Shown here piece by piece: positions 18,694-27,130 of a stretch of DNA of 64,000 nt. The stretch lies in the NCBI GenBank assembly GCA_036005185.1, contig DASYQS010000057.1, positions 62,001 through 126,000 on the forward strand, given 5' to 3'. Both the position numbers and the translations under genes were made by a program. How positions within the stretch are numbered: position 1 is the first letter of the stretch; each line of letters starts with the position of its first letter. The notes beneath the pieces were generated by a model. It saw only the letters and a list, made by a program, of their open reading frames with translations. It was not told the origin of the DNA and ran no database searches. Origin of the DNA: VBAU01 sp036005185. Lineage in GTDB: Bacteria; Bacteroidota; Bacteroidia; Chitinophagales; Chitinophagaceae.

Positions 18694-19482
18694 ATGAATC
18701 AACAGGAAGAAATAAGAAAAATAGCGATCAAAAGACATGATCTGGATGCTCCTTTTTTTCAAACGGAATATGAAAAAGCTCAGGATAAATATGCCGACGA
18801 ATTTCTTTACGGCAGATATCACATCAATGAAGAGTTAGAAAATATTATTGGTACTCTGCCAAAGGAAGCTAAAATTCTTGACATCGGATGCGGTACTGGG
18901 CACCTGAGTCATTATCTACAGAAAAAAGGGTTTAATGTAATTGGAATCGAACCATCTCAAAATATGTTATCCTATGCGCGAAAGAATTTTCCACAAATAC
19001 AATTTATAGAAGGAGTTTCTAGCGAACTTCCCTTTGAAGATAATACATTCGACTTTATCCTTTCTATTGAGGTAATGCGTTATCTGCATTCTGCAGATAT
19101 TGCAAAAACTTACAGCGAGGTCTTTAGGGTGTTAAAAAAAGGAGGATTGTTTTTCTCAACTCACGTGAATCGCTGGTCAACAGATTTCTACTTTCCTTTT
19201 TATTACCTGAAAGGATTGATTAAAAAGTTGAATGGTGGGATGTATCAAAACTGCTATTTTACGACAACAAGGATGGAAGTAAAGAAATTAAAAAAAAAGG
19301 GATTTTCAGAAGTTTTGGGTATTGGTAAAATGTTTGGTTCCATCAGAGTCGCCTATAAATTTGGTAAGCTCGTAGGTAAATCATGGGCCAGGTTTTTGGA
19401 AATATTTTCCCAAAGACAAAGATTTCAATCTTCTTTTCTTAAGAATTTTTCAGGTCATTTATTTATTATTGCCCGTAAATGA
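18694..19482 (+). CDS. class I SAM-dependent methyltransferase
   Basis: A 262-residue methyltransferase. Motif I is ILDIGCGTGHLSHYL near residue 63, IGIEPSQNMLSYARK follows beta-2, and ELPFEDNTFDFILSIEVM with VFRVLKKGGLFFSTH completes a Methyltransf_11 domain. A TTG at 18664 would extend it into the previous gene; ATG 18694, 10 bp after that stop, is preferred. The C-terminal ~90 residues are basic and aromatic-rich, perhaps for binding an acceptor at the membrane. The acceptor is not predictable. Confidence 0.78.
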   Translation: MNQQEEIRKIAIKRHDLDAPFFQTEYEKAQDKYADEFLYGRYHINEELENIIGTLPKEAKILDIGCGTGHLSHYLQKKGFNVIGIEPSQNMLSYARKNFPQIQFIEGVSSELPFEDNTFDFILSIEVMRYLHSADIAKTYSEVFRVLKKGGLFFSTHVNRWSTDFYFPFYYLKGLIKKLNGGMYQNCYFTTTRMEVKKLKKKGFSEVLGIGKMFGSIRVAYKFGKLVGKSWARFLEIFSQRQRFQSSFLKNFSGHLFIIARK

Positions 19483-19581
19483 GTAAAAATTTAGTTATGC
19501 AGAGAATGAGCTAAAGTTTTTGAATGATGGAAAAAGCATGTTCGCTCTTCGTATGATTATCAAACGCAAAATAATTCGCAC

Positions 19582-20931
19582 TTATAAATTAATGAACCCT
19601 AAAAGTCTTTTGTTTAAAGGCTTGTTCTTATAATAAATTAGCATCATTGCCAAAACATAAAAAGGAAGGCAAGGTATTTTATATCTTGATAAACTGCCAA
19701 AGTTATAAGTTGAAATGCCTACTGCAAAGGCAAAGATGAGTGAGAAAATCAGACAAAACTGTATCGTTGCATCATTATTAATTGTTCTCCAGATTTTTAC
19801 TGGCCCGACAGTCAGTAATATTTTTAGCGTTATAAATAAAAAGAGAATGGCCTCCAGAGCAGAAAGTGCCATAATTATTTTTTTAGATTCCCATAAATAA
19901 GGTCTGAATAATGTAACATTTACTGCGAGAGGAAATTTTGCAAGCGTGCCTTGCAGCGTTGGATCAATTTCTCCTAATGAATAAGCAGACCCTTCAGAGC
20001 TTGACGAATAATATATCCACCCCCTCGTGTTGAGCGATGTTTGGGTCACTTTTTCCAAAGAATATCTTCCTAGCTGCCTGGTAAATCGTTGCATAAAAAA
20101 AAGGGAGCCGCTGATAACAATTACAATAAAAAGAAATTTGACCAGTAATTTTTGAGCCCTATTTTTTATCCTTTGTGAATAATTAAAGAATATCCACATA
20201 ACCAAAGCCGGTGCAAATGCTATCAGTATATATAGTTTTACTTTGGCGATTAGGATAAAACTTAAAACAGATAACATAATATTTCTAACACTAAAATCCT
20301 TTTGTACAAGAAAGCGGAATGTTCCATAGGTTAACCAGCCCAAACCAAATATACAGACTGTATCTTTAAAGATCCCAGAACCCCATACAAATACACTCGG
20401 TATAAATAAAATGGCGATAGCGATAGGACGAGTAAGATGAGGATACAATGAAGCAAACGTTCTAAATAAAGCCCAAATACCCGTAAAGGACAAAAAGGCA
20501 AACAATACAGCTGTGGGCAAATAAGTATTCAATGTAAAAATGCTCAAAAAAGCAGCGATGGATGCGATGGTATAAGATGCTGGATCATAATACCATTCCA
20601 TTTGTGAAATATAGCTATAATAACTGCCGTCATTCTTGTCGGGAATATGAAATAAAAGATTGAACCATTTTATAAAAGATTCGTCAAAAGAGCTATTTAT
20701 CACTAGAGACTGAGAAAAATAACTAAACGTATCCCCACCTTTATAATAATAAGCATAAATGAGCCCGATAAAGAGGGCGCCAAAGATTTTTACAGTAAGA
20801 GCAGGAATATAATATTTTCTCCAGGGGTGATTGTGTGGATAACGGCGATTGCGGATTTTATAAGCAATTGCGTAAATCAGGGCCAGAAAAAAAGGCAATA
20901 AAGCGTAATCAAGTATTGTTATATATCGCAT
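19582..20931 (-). CDS. polytopic membrane protein, O-antigen polymerase (Wzy)-like candidate
   Basis: A 449-residue protein with roughly 10-12 hydrophobic segments and a large polar loop at about residues 285-325 (SLNTRGWIYYSSSSEGSAYS). No family motif is certain, but the topology, one long external loop and location between glycosyltransferases fit a Wzy-type polymerase, which is otherwise missing here. An alternative is a GT-C glycosyltransferase, although no DxD/ExD is seen in a first loop. It is the only minus-strand gene in the first 25 kb, convergent with the methyltransferase before it and divergent from the GT4 after it. Confidence 0.5.
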   Translation of the reverse strand: MRYITILDYALLPFFLALIYAIAYKIRNRRYPHNHPWRKYYIPALTVKIFGALFIGLIYAYYYKGGDTFSYFSQSLVINSSFDESFIKWFNLLFHIPDKNDGSYYSYISQMEWYYDPASYTIASIAAFLSIFTLNTYLPTAVLFAFLSFTGIWALFRTFASLYPHLTRPIAIAILFIPSVFVWGSGIFKDTVCIFGLGWLTYGTFRFLVQKDFSVRNIMLSVLSFILIAKVKLYILIAFAPALVMWIFFNYSQRIKNRAQKLLVKFLFIVIVISGSLFFMQRFTRQLGRYSLEKVTQTSLNTRGWIYYSSSSEGSAYSLGEIDPTLQGTLAKFPLAVNVTLFRPYLWESKKIIMALSALEAILFLFITLKILLTVGPVKIWRTINNDATIQFCLIFSLIFAFAVGISTYNFGSLSRYKIPCLPFYVLAMMLIYYKNKPLNKRLLGFINL

Positions 20932-20981
20932 CTTCGGAACGCTTAAATTAGATAGCCTTTTAGCATATTAATAAGCATTCT

Positions 20982-20989
20982 CAAAATTA
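20982..20989 (-). promoter_or_regulatory. possible -7 box for the minus-strand membrane protein
   Basis: On the minus strand this reads TAATTTTG, an exact match to the Bacteroidota -7 consensus TAnnTTTG, 51 bp upstream of the start at 20931 within the 146-bp divergent gap. No good TTTG at the -33 distance was found, so support is partial. Confidence 0.3.
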
Positions 20990-21077
20990 AACTTTCCTGC
21001 TGATAAATTTTTATAGTACAAATTCATACCATTTATTTACCCAATAATATCACTGCCTTTAAATCAGCTAAGATCAA

Positions 21078-22241
21078 ATGCGGAAGTTGAAAATATTACA
21101 CACTACTACCAGGCTACTAAGGGGGGGAGGCGTAGAGAACAATATTTTCCATACCATCGACCATCTAAAAGAAGAATATGATTTTATTTTATCAAGCGGC
21201 GCTAATATAGAAGTAAATCCTTTTGAGAATGATAGTAGAATAAAAGTGGTTGTCTGTAAAAATTTGATCAATAAAATACATCCTTTGCATGATCTCAAAG
21301 CCTTGGTCTTCTATTATCGCCTTATAAAAAAAGAAAAAATTGATGTTATACATACCCATGAAACAAAAGCGAGCTTTATTACCAAACTAGCAGCCTGGCT
21401 AGCCCGCTGTCCTTACATTATCTACGGTTTGCATGGCGTTACTTTCAACGATCCCATGGGTAAAGCGAAAAGAAAGTTTTATATTTTTCTGGAAAAAATA
21501 ACAATCTCTGTTTCTGATTTCATAGTAGCTGTCAGCCATGACGTAATCAAACATTATCATCAGAACCGTATTGGAAAAAAAATTCCCTATGCTGTTGTAA
21601 GAAGCGGGATTGATCTCGATGATTTTTTTGCTCATGCCCACATTGGGGAAGAAAGAGCGAGTCTGCGATCACAGTTGAATATAGGCAGCCACACAAAAGT
21701 TATTTGCAACGTAGGGCGTTTTTCCTTTTCTAAAGCTCAGAGATATACGATTGAATGCTTCGCAAAGTTCAAAAGGGATTTTCCGGATAGTAAACTAATA
21801 TTTATCGGCGAGGGAGAAATGCTTGAGAATTGTAAAAATTTAGCCAAAGAATTAGAAATAGCCAATGACGTGATCTTTGCAGGCTATCAAAAAGATGTTC
21901 CGCTTTACTTAGCAATCAGTGATCTGTTCTTGTTTACATCACTTCGTGAAGGTCTACCAAGGGTAATCGTGGAAGCAGTATTAATGAAAGTACCTGTTGC
22001 GGCTTTCGAAGTAGAAGGGATCAGGGAAGTTATCCAGCATAATGTTTCGGGCATTATTGTTCCGCAGTATGATGTAAATGCATTATATGAAGGGGCAAAA
22101 AAAATACTCAGTGATAAAAAACTTTCTGAAGATTTTGTGCAAAAAGCATTCAGCCATGTACAGTATGAATGGGATGCGAAAAAAATGACTGATGATCTTC
22201 GGCGTGTATATGAAAACGCCGCAAAACTAATTCGAGCATGA
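21078..22241 (+). CDS. GT4 family glycosyltransferase
   Basis: A 387-residue GT-B enzyme. The N-terminus ILHTTTRLLRGGGVENN shows the Gly-rich acceptor loop, DVIHTHETKASFITKLAA resembles EpsF/WbnK-type proteins, and the donor site has an intact EX7E (E-GLPRVIV-E in FTSLREGLPRVIVEAVLM near residue 297). NVGRFSFSKAQRYTIE is the typical domain-2 entry. It follows a 146-bp divergent gap from the minus-strand membrane protein and ends just before a long inverted repeat. Specificity is unknown. Confidence 0.83.
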   Translation: MRKLKILHTTTRLLRGGGVENNIFHTIDHLKEEYDFILSSGANIEVNPFENDSRIKVVVCKNLINKIHPLHDLKALVFYYRLIKKEKIDVIHTHETKASFITKLAAWLARCPYIIYGLHGVTFNDPMGKAKRKFYIFLEKITISVSDFIVAVSHDVIKHYHQNRIGKKIPYAVVRSGIDLDDFFAHAHIGEERASLRSQLNIGSHTKVICNVGRFSFSKAQRYTIECFAKFKRDFPDSKLIFIGEGEMLENCKNLAKELEIANDVIFAGYQKDVPLYLAISDLFLFTSLREGLPRVIVEAVLMKVPVAAFEVEGIREVIQHNVSGIIVPQYDVNALYEGAKKILSDKKLSEDFVQKAFSHVQYEWDAKKMTDDLRRVYENAAKLIRA

Positions 22242-22248
22242 AACGAAG

Positions 22249-22296
22249 CCTGATAAAATTTTCATTATAATACCAGGAAATAAAAATTTTATCAGG
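22249..22296. repeat. 14-bp perfect inverted repeat between GT4 and deacetylase
   Basis: The arms CCTGATAAAATTTT (22249-22262) and AAAATTTTATCAGG (22283-22296) match over all 14 bases, with a 20-base loop. It begins 7 bp after the GT4 stop and ends 37 bp before the deacetylase start. It could be a terminator for the upstream gene, although no T-run follows, or a small mobile palindrome. Confidence 0.6.
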
Positions 22297-22333
22297 TGAA
22301 GTTCCATCTGGCTAAAAGTAATAAAAATTACAG

Positions 22334-23161
22334 ATGAAATTATGGTTTACGATAGATATGGAGGATTGGTATCAGGGAATAGGAAAGCCCGTGCAGGACT
22401 GGCATCATTTTGAAAAAAGAATTAAAATTGGACATCACAAACTTTTGAATCTCCTTTCAAAATATAAAGTAAAAGCTACTTATTTTATTCTGGGTAAAGT
22501 AATTGAAGAATTCCCCGAATTAATCGAAGAAATAAAAAAAGAAGGTCATGAATTAGCTTGCCATACTTATTCGCATCCTTTTTTGTATAAGATTAGTCCA
22601 GAGGAATTTCGGTTTGAATTAAAAAAATGTAAGGAACTAATATTGCGTTTTCAAAATGGTTATAAGGGATTCAGAGCGCCCTATTTTTCTATTGATACAA
22701 GAAATCTTTGGGCATTGGATATATTAAGAGATGAAGGCTTCATTTATGACTCAAGCATTTTCCCAGGAAGTTCTATGCGGACAGGTATACAAGGATTTAG
22801 AAAAGATATTCATACATTAAAAAATGGTCTTGTAGAGTTCCCGATAAGTAATTTTAAAGTTCTTCAATTCCCCCTCCTTGGGAGGGGGCTAGGGGGAGGT
22901 TTTGATTTCGGTGCAGGAGGAGCTTATTTTAGAATACTACCTTATTCTTATTTCAAAAAAAAATTAAAAAAACTATTAGTTCAAAAACCGGTTGTATTTT
23001 ATATTCATCCATGGGAATTAGATAAAGATCAGCCATATGTTAAAAATCTTGGACAGAGAATTCAATACACCCATTATTATAATTTAAAAAGCACTGAAAA
23101 AAAACTTGATAAATTACTTTCCGACTTTGAATTTTGCACACCCGATCAAATATTAAACTAA
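22334..23161 (+). CDS. polysaccharide deacetylase (NodB domain with DUF3473-like C-terminus)
   Basis: A 275-residue protein. It opens WFTIDMEDWYQ (catalytic Asp), has HTYSHPF as the HxxxH metal motif near residue 76, GFRAPYFSIDTRNL as motif 3 and FYIHPWELD near residue 218, matching the deacetylase group found in exopolysaccharide loci that carries DUF3473. No signal peptide. Between FPISNFKVLQ and FDFGAGGAYFRILP the gene contains an in-frame palindromic repeat (22870-22900) that adds about ten Gly/Leu/Arg residues where relatives have a shorter loop. The NodB motifs lie outside the insert, so activity may be retained. Confidence 0.78.
   Translation: MKLWFTIDMEDWYQGIGKPVQDWHHFEKRIKIGHHKLLNLLSKYKVKATYFILGKVIEEFPELIEEIKKEGHELACHTYSHPFLYKISPEEFRFELKKCKELILRFQNGYKGFRAPYFSIDTRNLWALDILRDEGFIYDSSIFPGSSMRTGIQGFRKDIHTLKNGLVEFPISNFKVLQFPLLGRGLGGGFDFGAGGAYFRILPYSYFKKKLKKLLVQKPVVFYIHPWELDKDQPYVKNLGQRIQYTHYYNLKSTEKKLDKLLSDFEFCTPDQILN
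22870..22900. repeat. palindromic C/G-rich repeat inserted in frame in a deacetylase gene
   Basis: Arms CCCCCTCC (22870-22877) and GGAGGGGG (22881-22888) are separated by TTG and followed by CTAGGGGGAGGT. It encodes FPLLGRGLGGGF within the deacetylase. The composition is strikingly unlike the surrounding AT-rich gene. A related element lies inside the gene at 51540. Similar C/G-run hairpins are dispersed in many Bacteroidota genomes (from memory). Confidence 0.7.
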
Positions 23162-23166
23162 GCTTT

Positions 23167-23835
23167 ATGAATAAAACGCCGGCAAATGAAGTTCAGGACG
23201 TGAAAAATTTTTTTCATGGCTATGCATCGGATTTTGACAGTATTTACGGTCATACCAAAACAAGAGGAGGCTTTGATAAATTGATGGACAAACTATTCCG
23301 GAAGTCCATGCTACTTCGGTTTAATGAAACTTTGCGCGAAACAGCAAAGCCATCTATTCACAGCATTTTAGATGTGGGTTGCGGGTCAGGTGTTTATTGT
23401 GTGGAGTTTTTAAAACAGGGAAAAGAAGTTGTTGGATTAGATATAGCGGAAGGCATGCTTGAAATTGCAAAACAAAAAACTGCTGAGTATAATAATTCCG
23501 GCAAAATATCATTTGTTCTTTCAGGATATATGGAGCATGAATTTCAACGAAGGTTTGATGCGGCAGTGCTAATGGGTTTTTTTGATTACATCAAGGACCC
23601 TGTTGAACTGATCAAAAAATTACAAATAGATGTAACTAAAGAAATCTATATGAGTTTTCCAAAAAAAGGTGGGTTTTTAACCTGGCAACGAAAGCTCCGT
23701 TATAACATGAGAAATTGCCCACTTTATTTTTATTCCAAAAAATCATTAACGAATATTCTTGATCAAGCAGATTTACAAAATAGATATACCATAAAGGACC
23801 TGGGGAGAGATTTTTTTGTAAAAGCTACCCTTTAA
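23167..23835 (+). CDS. class I SAM-dependent methyltransferase
   Basis: A 222-residue protein. NFFHGYASDFDSIYG precedes the domain, motif I is ILDVGCGSGVYCVEFL near residue 69, GLDIAEGMLEIAK follows beta-2 and AVLMGFFDYIKDP is the post-motif segment. The overall pattern resembles small-molecule or ubiquinone-type methyltransferases. An in-frame start at 23134 would lie inside the previous gene, so ATG 23167, 5 bp after that stop, is preferred. It probably shares a transcript with the deacetylase. The substrate is unknown. Confidence 0.75.
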   Translation: MNKTPANEVQDVKNFFHGYASDFDSIYGHTKTRGGFDKLMDKLFRKSMLLRFNETLRETAKPSIHSILDVGCGSGVYCVEFLKQGKEVVGLDIAEGMLEIAKQKTAEYNNSGKISFVLSGYMEHEFQRRFDAAVLMGFFDYIKDPVELIKKLQIDVTKEIYMSFPKKGGFLTWQRKLRYNMRNCPLYFYSKKSLTNILDQADLQNRYTIKDLGRDFFVKATL

Positions 23836-23855
23836 AATTACCTGCTCAAAGAACT

Positions 23856-24587
23856 ATGTTCTTTAAAAAAAAGAATTCGAGCTCTTTTGATTTTAGCAAG
23901 CTTGGCGCTGATATGCATTCCCATTTGCTGCCTGGCATTGATGATGGATCTTCTGATATGGAAACTTCTTTGAAATTAATAAAGGGAATGAAAGAGTTAG
24001 GATATAAAAAATTAATTACCACTCCTCACATCATGTGGGATATGTATCAAAATACAGCAGAGCTTATTCTGAAAAAATTGGAAGAAGTAAAAAATAAATT
24101 GAAAGAAGAACAGATAGATATTGATCTGCAAGCTGCGGCTGAATATTTTATTGATGATCATTTAGCAGAACTGTTGAAACAAAAAGAGTCATTATTAACA
24201 TTTGGAAATAAACTGGTGTTGGTTGAATTTTCAATGGCTAGCCAGCCTTTTGATCTAAAAGATGTTCTTTTTGAAATGCAGATCCAGGGTTATCAGCCGG
24301 TTATCGCCCACCCCGAGCGATATGCATATCTTGATCAAAACAAAAGATTTTATTCTGAATTGAAAGATGCAGGTCTTTTCTTTCAACTAAATATCCTTTC
24401 TTTAAGCGGCTATTATGGAACTCCTGTATTTGAGCTAGCTCGCTACCTTGCCAAAAACCAGTATTACGATCTCGTCGGTACCGATCTTCACCACTTAAGG
24501 CATCTTGAAGCTTTGAAAAATCCTTCTCTTTTTTCTTCGTTGCAGCGAATTTTGGAGTCAGGAAAAATTCAAAATCAAGAGCTTTAA
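23856..24587 (+). CDS. PHP-domain protein tyrosine phosphatase, CpsB/YwqE type
   Basis: A 243-residue PHP-fold phosphatase. Metal ligands are visible in order: DMHSHLLPGIDDGS (~19-32), TTPHIMW (~55), the Glu in AAEYFIDDH, PVIAHPERY (~150) and the closing GTDLHH (~207). Enzymes of this type (CpsB, CapC, YwqE) dephosphorylate the tyrosine kinase that controls capsule or exopolysaccharide chain length. Its position at the end of the polysaccharide locus supports that role. The partner Wzc-like kinase is not in this window, presumably further left or unlinked. Cytoplasmic. Confidence 0.85.
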   Translation: MFFKKKNSSSFDFSKLGADMHSHLLPGIDDGSSDMETSLKLIKGMKELGYKKLITTPHIMWDMYQNTAELILKKLEEVKNKLKEEQIDIDLQAAAEYFIDDHLAELLKQKESLLTFGNKLVLVEFSMASQPFDLKDVLFEMQIQGYQPVIAHPERYAYLDQNKRFYSELKDAGLFFQLNILSLSGYYGTPVFELARYLAKNQYYDLVGTDLHHLRHLEALKNPSLFSSLQRILESGKIQNQEL

Positions 24588-24752
24588 AGCTCAATTTCCT
24601 TCTTTTTTTAAGCCTTCCTCACAAACGTTGGCAGTATCCTTGTACAATCATTTACCAGATTAGAAAATTTATTTAAAGTTTAAACAATTATTTAATTTTT
24701 TAAGGCTAAGATTGATTAATTTTAGCGGGAAGAGTTATTAAATTATTTTATT

Positions 24753-25253
24753 ATGGCCAGCTTGGAATTCAATGATCTATTAGTAAGCAATGCAGATTTT
24801 TTAAAACCATTTGCGGTTAACCTTACAAAGGATACAGAAACAGCGAAAGACTTGTTTCAGGAAACACTGTATAAAGCTCTTGCCAATCAGGAAAAATATA
24901 ATGTAGGTACTAACATAAAAGCATGGTTATTTACCATTATGCGTAATATTTTTATTAATGATTATCGCAGAAGGTCAAAGCAACAAACGATATTTGATAG
25001 TACGCCCAATGATAACCTTCTCAATTTTAAACAGGCGACAATAGCGAATACTGCTGAAACCAGTTTAAGCTTAAAAGAGATCTATCAGGCAATACATCAA
25101 TTGCCTGAAATATTCAAAACGCCGTTTTTGCTATATTTTGAAGGATATAAATATCATGAGATCTCCATTGCTTTAAATGAGCCGCTTGGAACAATCAAAA
25201 GCCGGATACATTTTGCCCGCAAATTATTAAAGGAACAAATTCGCAGATACTAG
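24753..25253 (+). CDS. RNA polymerase ECF sigma factor
   Basis: A 166-residue sigma-70 family protein with region 2 (AKDLFQETLYKALAN, and WLFTIMRNIFINDYRRR near residue 75) and region 4 (LPEIFKTPFLLYFEGYKYHEI, LNEPLGTIKSRIHFARKLL). No FecR or other recognisable anti-sigma gene lies next to it; the downstream gene is idi, 16 bp away. It differs from the FecI-type factor at 26488 and looks like the broadly conserved Bacteroidota ECF group that lacks an obvious anti-sigma. A 165-bp AT-rich gap precedes it. Regulon unknown. Confidence 0.85.
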   Translation: MASLEFNDLLVSNADFLKPFAVNLTKDTETAKDLFQETLYKALANQEKYNVGTNIKAWLFTIMRNIFINDYRRRSKQQTIFDSTPNDNLLNFKQATIANTAETSLSLKEIYQAIHQLPEIFKTPFLLYFEGYKYHEISIALNEPLGTIKSRIHFARKLLKEQIRRY

Positions 25254-25269
25254 GCATAGCCTTCAGTCA

Positions 25270-25803
25270 GTGAAAAGCCAGCAAGTAATATTGGTGGATG
25301 AAAATGACAATGCGTTAGGTTCTATGGAAAAAATGGAGGCCCATTTAAAAGGCCTAAGACATAGAGCTTTTAGCATTTTTATTTTTAATCCGGCGGGTGA
25401 GATGCTTCTTCAAAAAAGAGCATCAAAAAAATATCACAGCGCCGGTCTATGGAGCAATGCATGTTGTAGCCACCCTTACCCGGGAGAGGAAACTAAGTTG
25501 GCTGCTTTAAGAAGATTAAACGAAGAACTGGGATTCAATACCCCCCTTGAAAAAATTTTTGATTTTATTTATCAAGCCTCATTTGAAAATGGACTAGTAG
25601 AAAATGAATTTGATCATGTTTTTGTTGGCGAATATGAAGGAGATATAAAAATAAATTCTGAAGAAGTGAGCGATTATTCATTTAAATCAATGAAAGAAAT
25701 CAAACAGGATTTATTCAATGTGCCTGAAAGGTACACGGCTTGGTTTCATATTGCATTTCCGAAAATTGAAGCCTCATGGAAGAAATATTATGGTCAATTG
25801 TGA
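25270..25803 (+). CDS. idi: isopentenyl-diphosphate delta-isomerase, type I
   Basis: A 177-residue Nudix-fold enzyme close to the usual length of bacterial Idi. It interconverts isopentenyl and dimethylallyl diphosphate. Visible hallmarks: VILVDENDNALGS at the start, HRAFSIFIF, the active-site Cys in SNACCSHPYPGEE (~residue 67), the Nudix-like RRLNEELGF, and the second catalytic Glu in LVENEFDHVF. The start is a GTG at 25270, which places the conserved VDENDN at the expected distance. It lies 16 bp behind the sigma factor gene and is probably cotranscribed with it, an unusual pairing. Confidence 0.92.
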   Translation: MKSQQVILVDENDNALGSMEKMEAHLKGLRHRAFSIFIFNPAGEMLLQKRASKKYHSAGLWSNACCSHPYPGEETKLAALRRLNEELGFNTPLEKIFDFIYQASFENGLVENEFDHVFVGEYEGDIKINSEEVSDYSFKSMKEIKQDLFNVPERYTAWFHIAFPKIEASWKKYYGQL

Positions 25804-25821
25804 ATTGTCAATTCTCAATTC
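25793..25821. repeat. short AATT-rich direct and inverted repeats after idi
   Basis: Several copies of TCAATT/GAATTG overlap here, including the 13-bp palindrome GAATTGTCAATTC at 25802-25814, just after the idi stop in the gap to a convergent gene. It may be a weak bidirectional terminator or simple sequence. Confidence 0.35.
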
Positions 25822-25887
25822 CACATCTAACACAGTAATTTTTCAAAAAAAATAATTGTCATCTATCAATTATCATTTATCATCTCG

Positions 25888-26382
25888 TTAATTGTCTTGA
25901 TCAAACTGCATAAACTCCCTTTTTACTGCCTTGAGTAAACTAAAAATTTGTACAATCTCGATCGCCAGCATCACCACCAGCGCCAAAAGCACAAACCAAG
26001 GAATATTTACCCGTGGAATTGTTACATGCTCAAATTTTTCATAATACCAGCCTGCCAATGAAATTCCCAATGCTAAACCGGTAATCAAAAAGGAAAAAAG
26101 TGAATATAATATTTTCAAAAACATTACCTGCATGGTAGAATATCCCACTTTAAAATTTTCAAAAATCGCTGCCGGAATGATAAGAATCAGTGTTACCCAG
26201 CTCCAGTTTCTGCCGAACCAATCGTTGAGCGCAGTATTAAAGATTAAGATGAGAATGATGGAAACAAGGGACCATGGAAATAATAAAAACCATGAAGCTT
26301 TTTCGTAACGACGTGTTGCCATAGCGGTTAGTGTTGGTTTAAACAGAAAAGTAAGAAGATTTTTAAGTTTCCGGAAATCCAA
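25888..26382 (-). CDS. small polytopic membrane protein, function unknown
   Basis: A 164-residue protein with about four hydrophobic segments (near residues 30-50, 62-76, 85-108 and 130-152) and a polar C-terminal tail ending FMQFDQDN. No motif was recognised; the loop RRYEKASWFLLFPW and the amphipathic start are reminiscent of Yip1-like membrane proteins but this is not firm. It is convergent with idi and divergent from the FecI-type sigma gene (105 bp), so it probably has its own promoter. Role unknown. Confidence 0.6.
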   Translation of the reverse strand: MDFRKLKNLLTFLFKPTLTAMATRRYEKASWFLLFPWSLVSIILILIFNTALNDWFGRNWSWVTLILIIPAAIFENFKVGYSTMQVMFLKILYSLFSFLITGLALGISLAGWYYEKFEHVTIPRVNIPWFVLLALVVMLAIEIVQIFSLLKAVKREFMQFDQDN

Positions 26383-26487
26383 TCTTTAAGCAGCAATTTT
26401 TTCTTATTTGCTGTCTCATAAATAATTGGGTAAGATAAAAAACTCGGAGGTTTTGTCAGAAAAGTATTTACATTACATCGCATTTCT

Positions 26488-27072
26488 GTGAGAAAGCCGG
26501 AGAACATACGATTGCTGCAACAAGCCATAGCCTGCTTTGATGATGCTCAAGCCTATAAACAACTTTTTCTGTTGTTTTATCCTTCTCTTGTGCCATTTGC
26601 CATTTCCATTATAAGATCAAAAGAGCTGGCGGAAGAAATTGTTTCGGACGTTTTTATCAAAATCTGGGAAAAACGTAATCAGTTGGATAAGGTTGAGAAT
26701 CTTTCGTATTACCTTTTTACGGCGGTAAAAAATAAATGCCTCAATCAGCTTCATAATCAGCAAAACAGGGCTGGTATAAATATAAATGATACAACTATGG
26801 AGTTTAAAAGTTTGTATCATGACCCTGAGCAAAAATTGATTTCCGCTGAAATGATAAGTCAAATCCAACAAGCCATACAAGAACTTCCACCCCGCTGCCG
26901 GTTAATTTTTAAGTTGGTAAAAGAAGAAGGGCTTAAATACAAAGAAGTAGCAGAACTACTGCAAGTATCGGTAAAAACGGTAGAAAATCAAATGTCTCTC
27001 GCGTTTAAAAAGATCGGGACGGCCATCAATTTCAAAATTCACCACTTATCCCATGTTTTTTCGAAAAATTGA
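26488..27072 (+). CDS. FecI-type ECF sigma factor of the SusCD unit
   Basis: A 194-residue sigma-70 factor of the Bacteroidota FecI-like class: region 2 in KELAEEIVSDVFIKIWEKR and LSYYLFTAVKNKCLNQL, region 4 in LPPRCRLIFKLVKEEGLKYKEV and VSVKTVENQMSLAFKKI. It starts with GTG at 26488. The next genes encode FecR and an STN-containing SusC, so this factor is expected to be held by FecR and released when the receptor binds its glycan, turning on the locus. No promoter for it was identified with confidence. Confidence 0.88.
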   Translation: MRKPENIRLLQQAIACFDDAQAYKQLFLLFYPSLVPFAISIIRSKELAEEIVSDVFIKIWEKRNQLDKVENLSYYLFTAVKNKCLNQLHNQQNRAGININDTTMEFKSLYHDPEQKLISAEMISQIQQAIQELPPRCRLIFKLVKEEGLKYKEVAELLQVSVKTVENQMSLAFKKIGTAINFKIHHLSHVFSKN

Positions 27073-27130
27073 AGGTTTTATATAGGGGTAAACTCCTCAA
27101 AAACTGTCTTTAAAGGATATCCAATTGTTT

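Noticed and set aside
22870..22900. Terminator hairpin inside the deacetylase gene
   Set aside because: No T-tract follows, it lies mid-gene with the frame continuing through it, and a similar element is inside another gene; better explained as a dispersed repeat.
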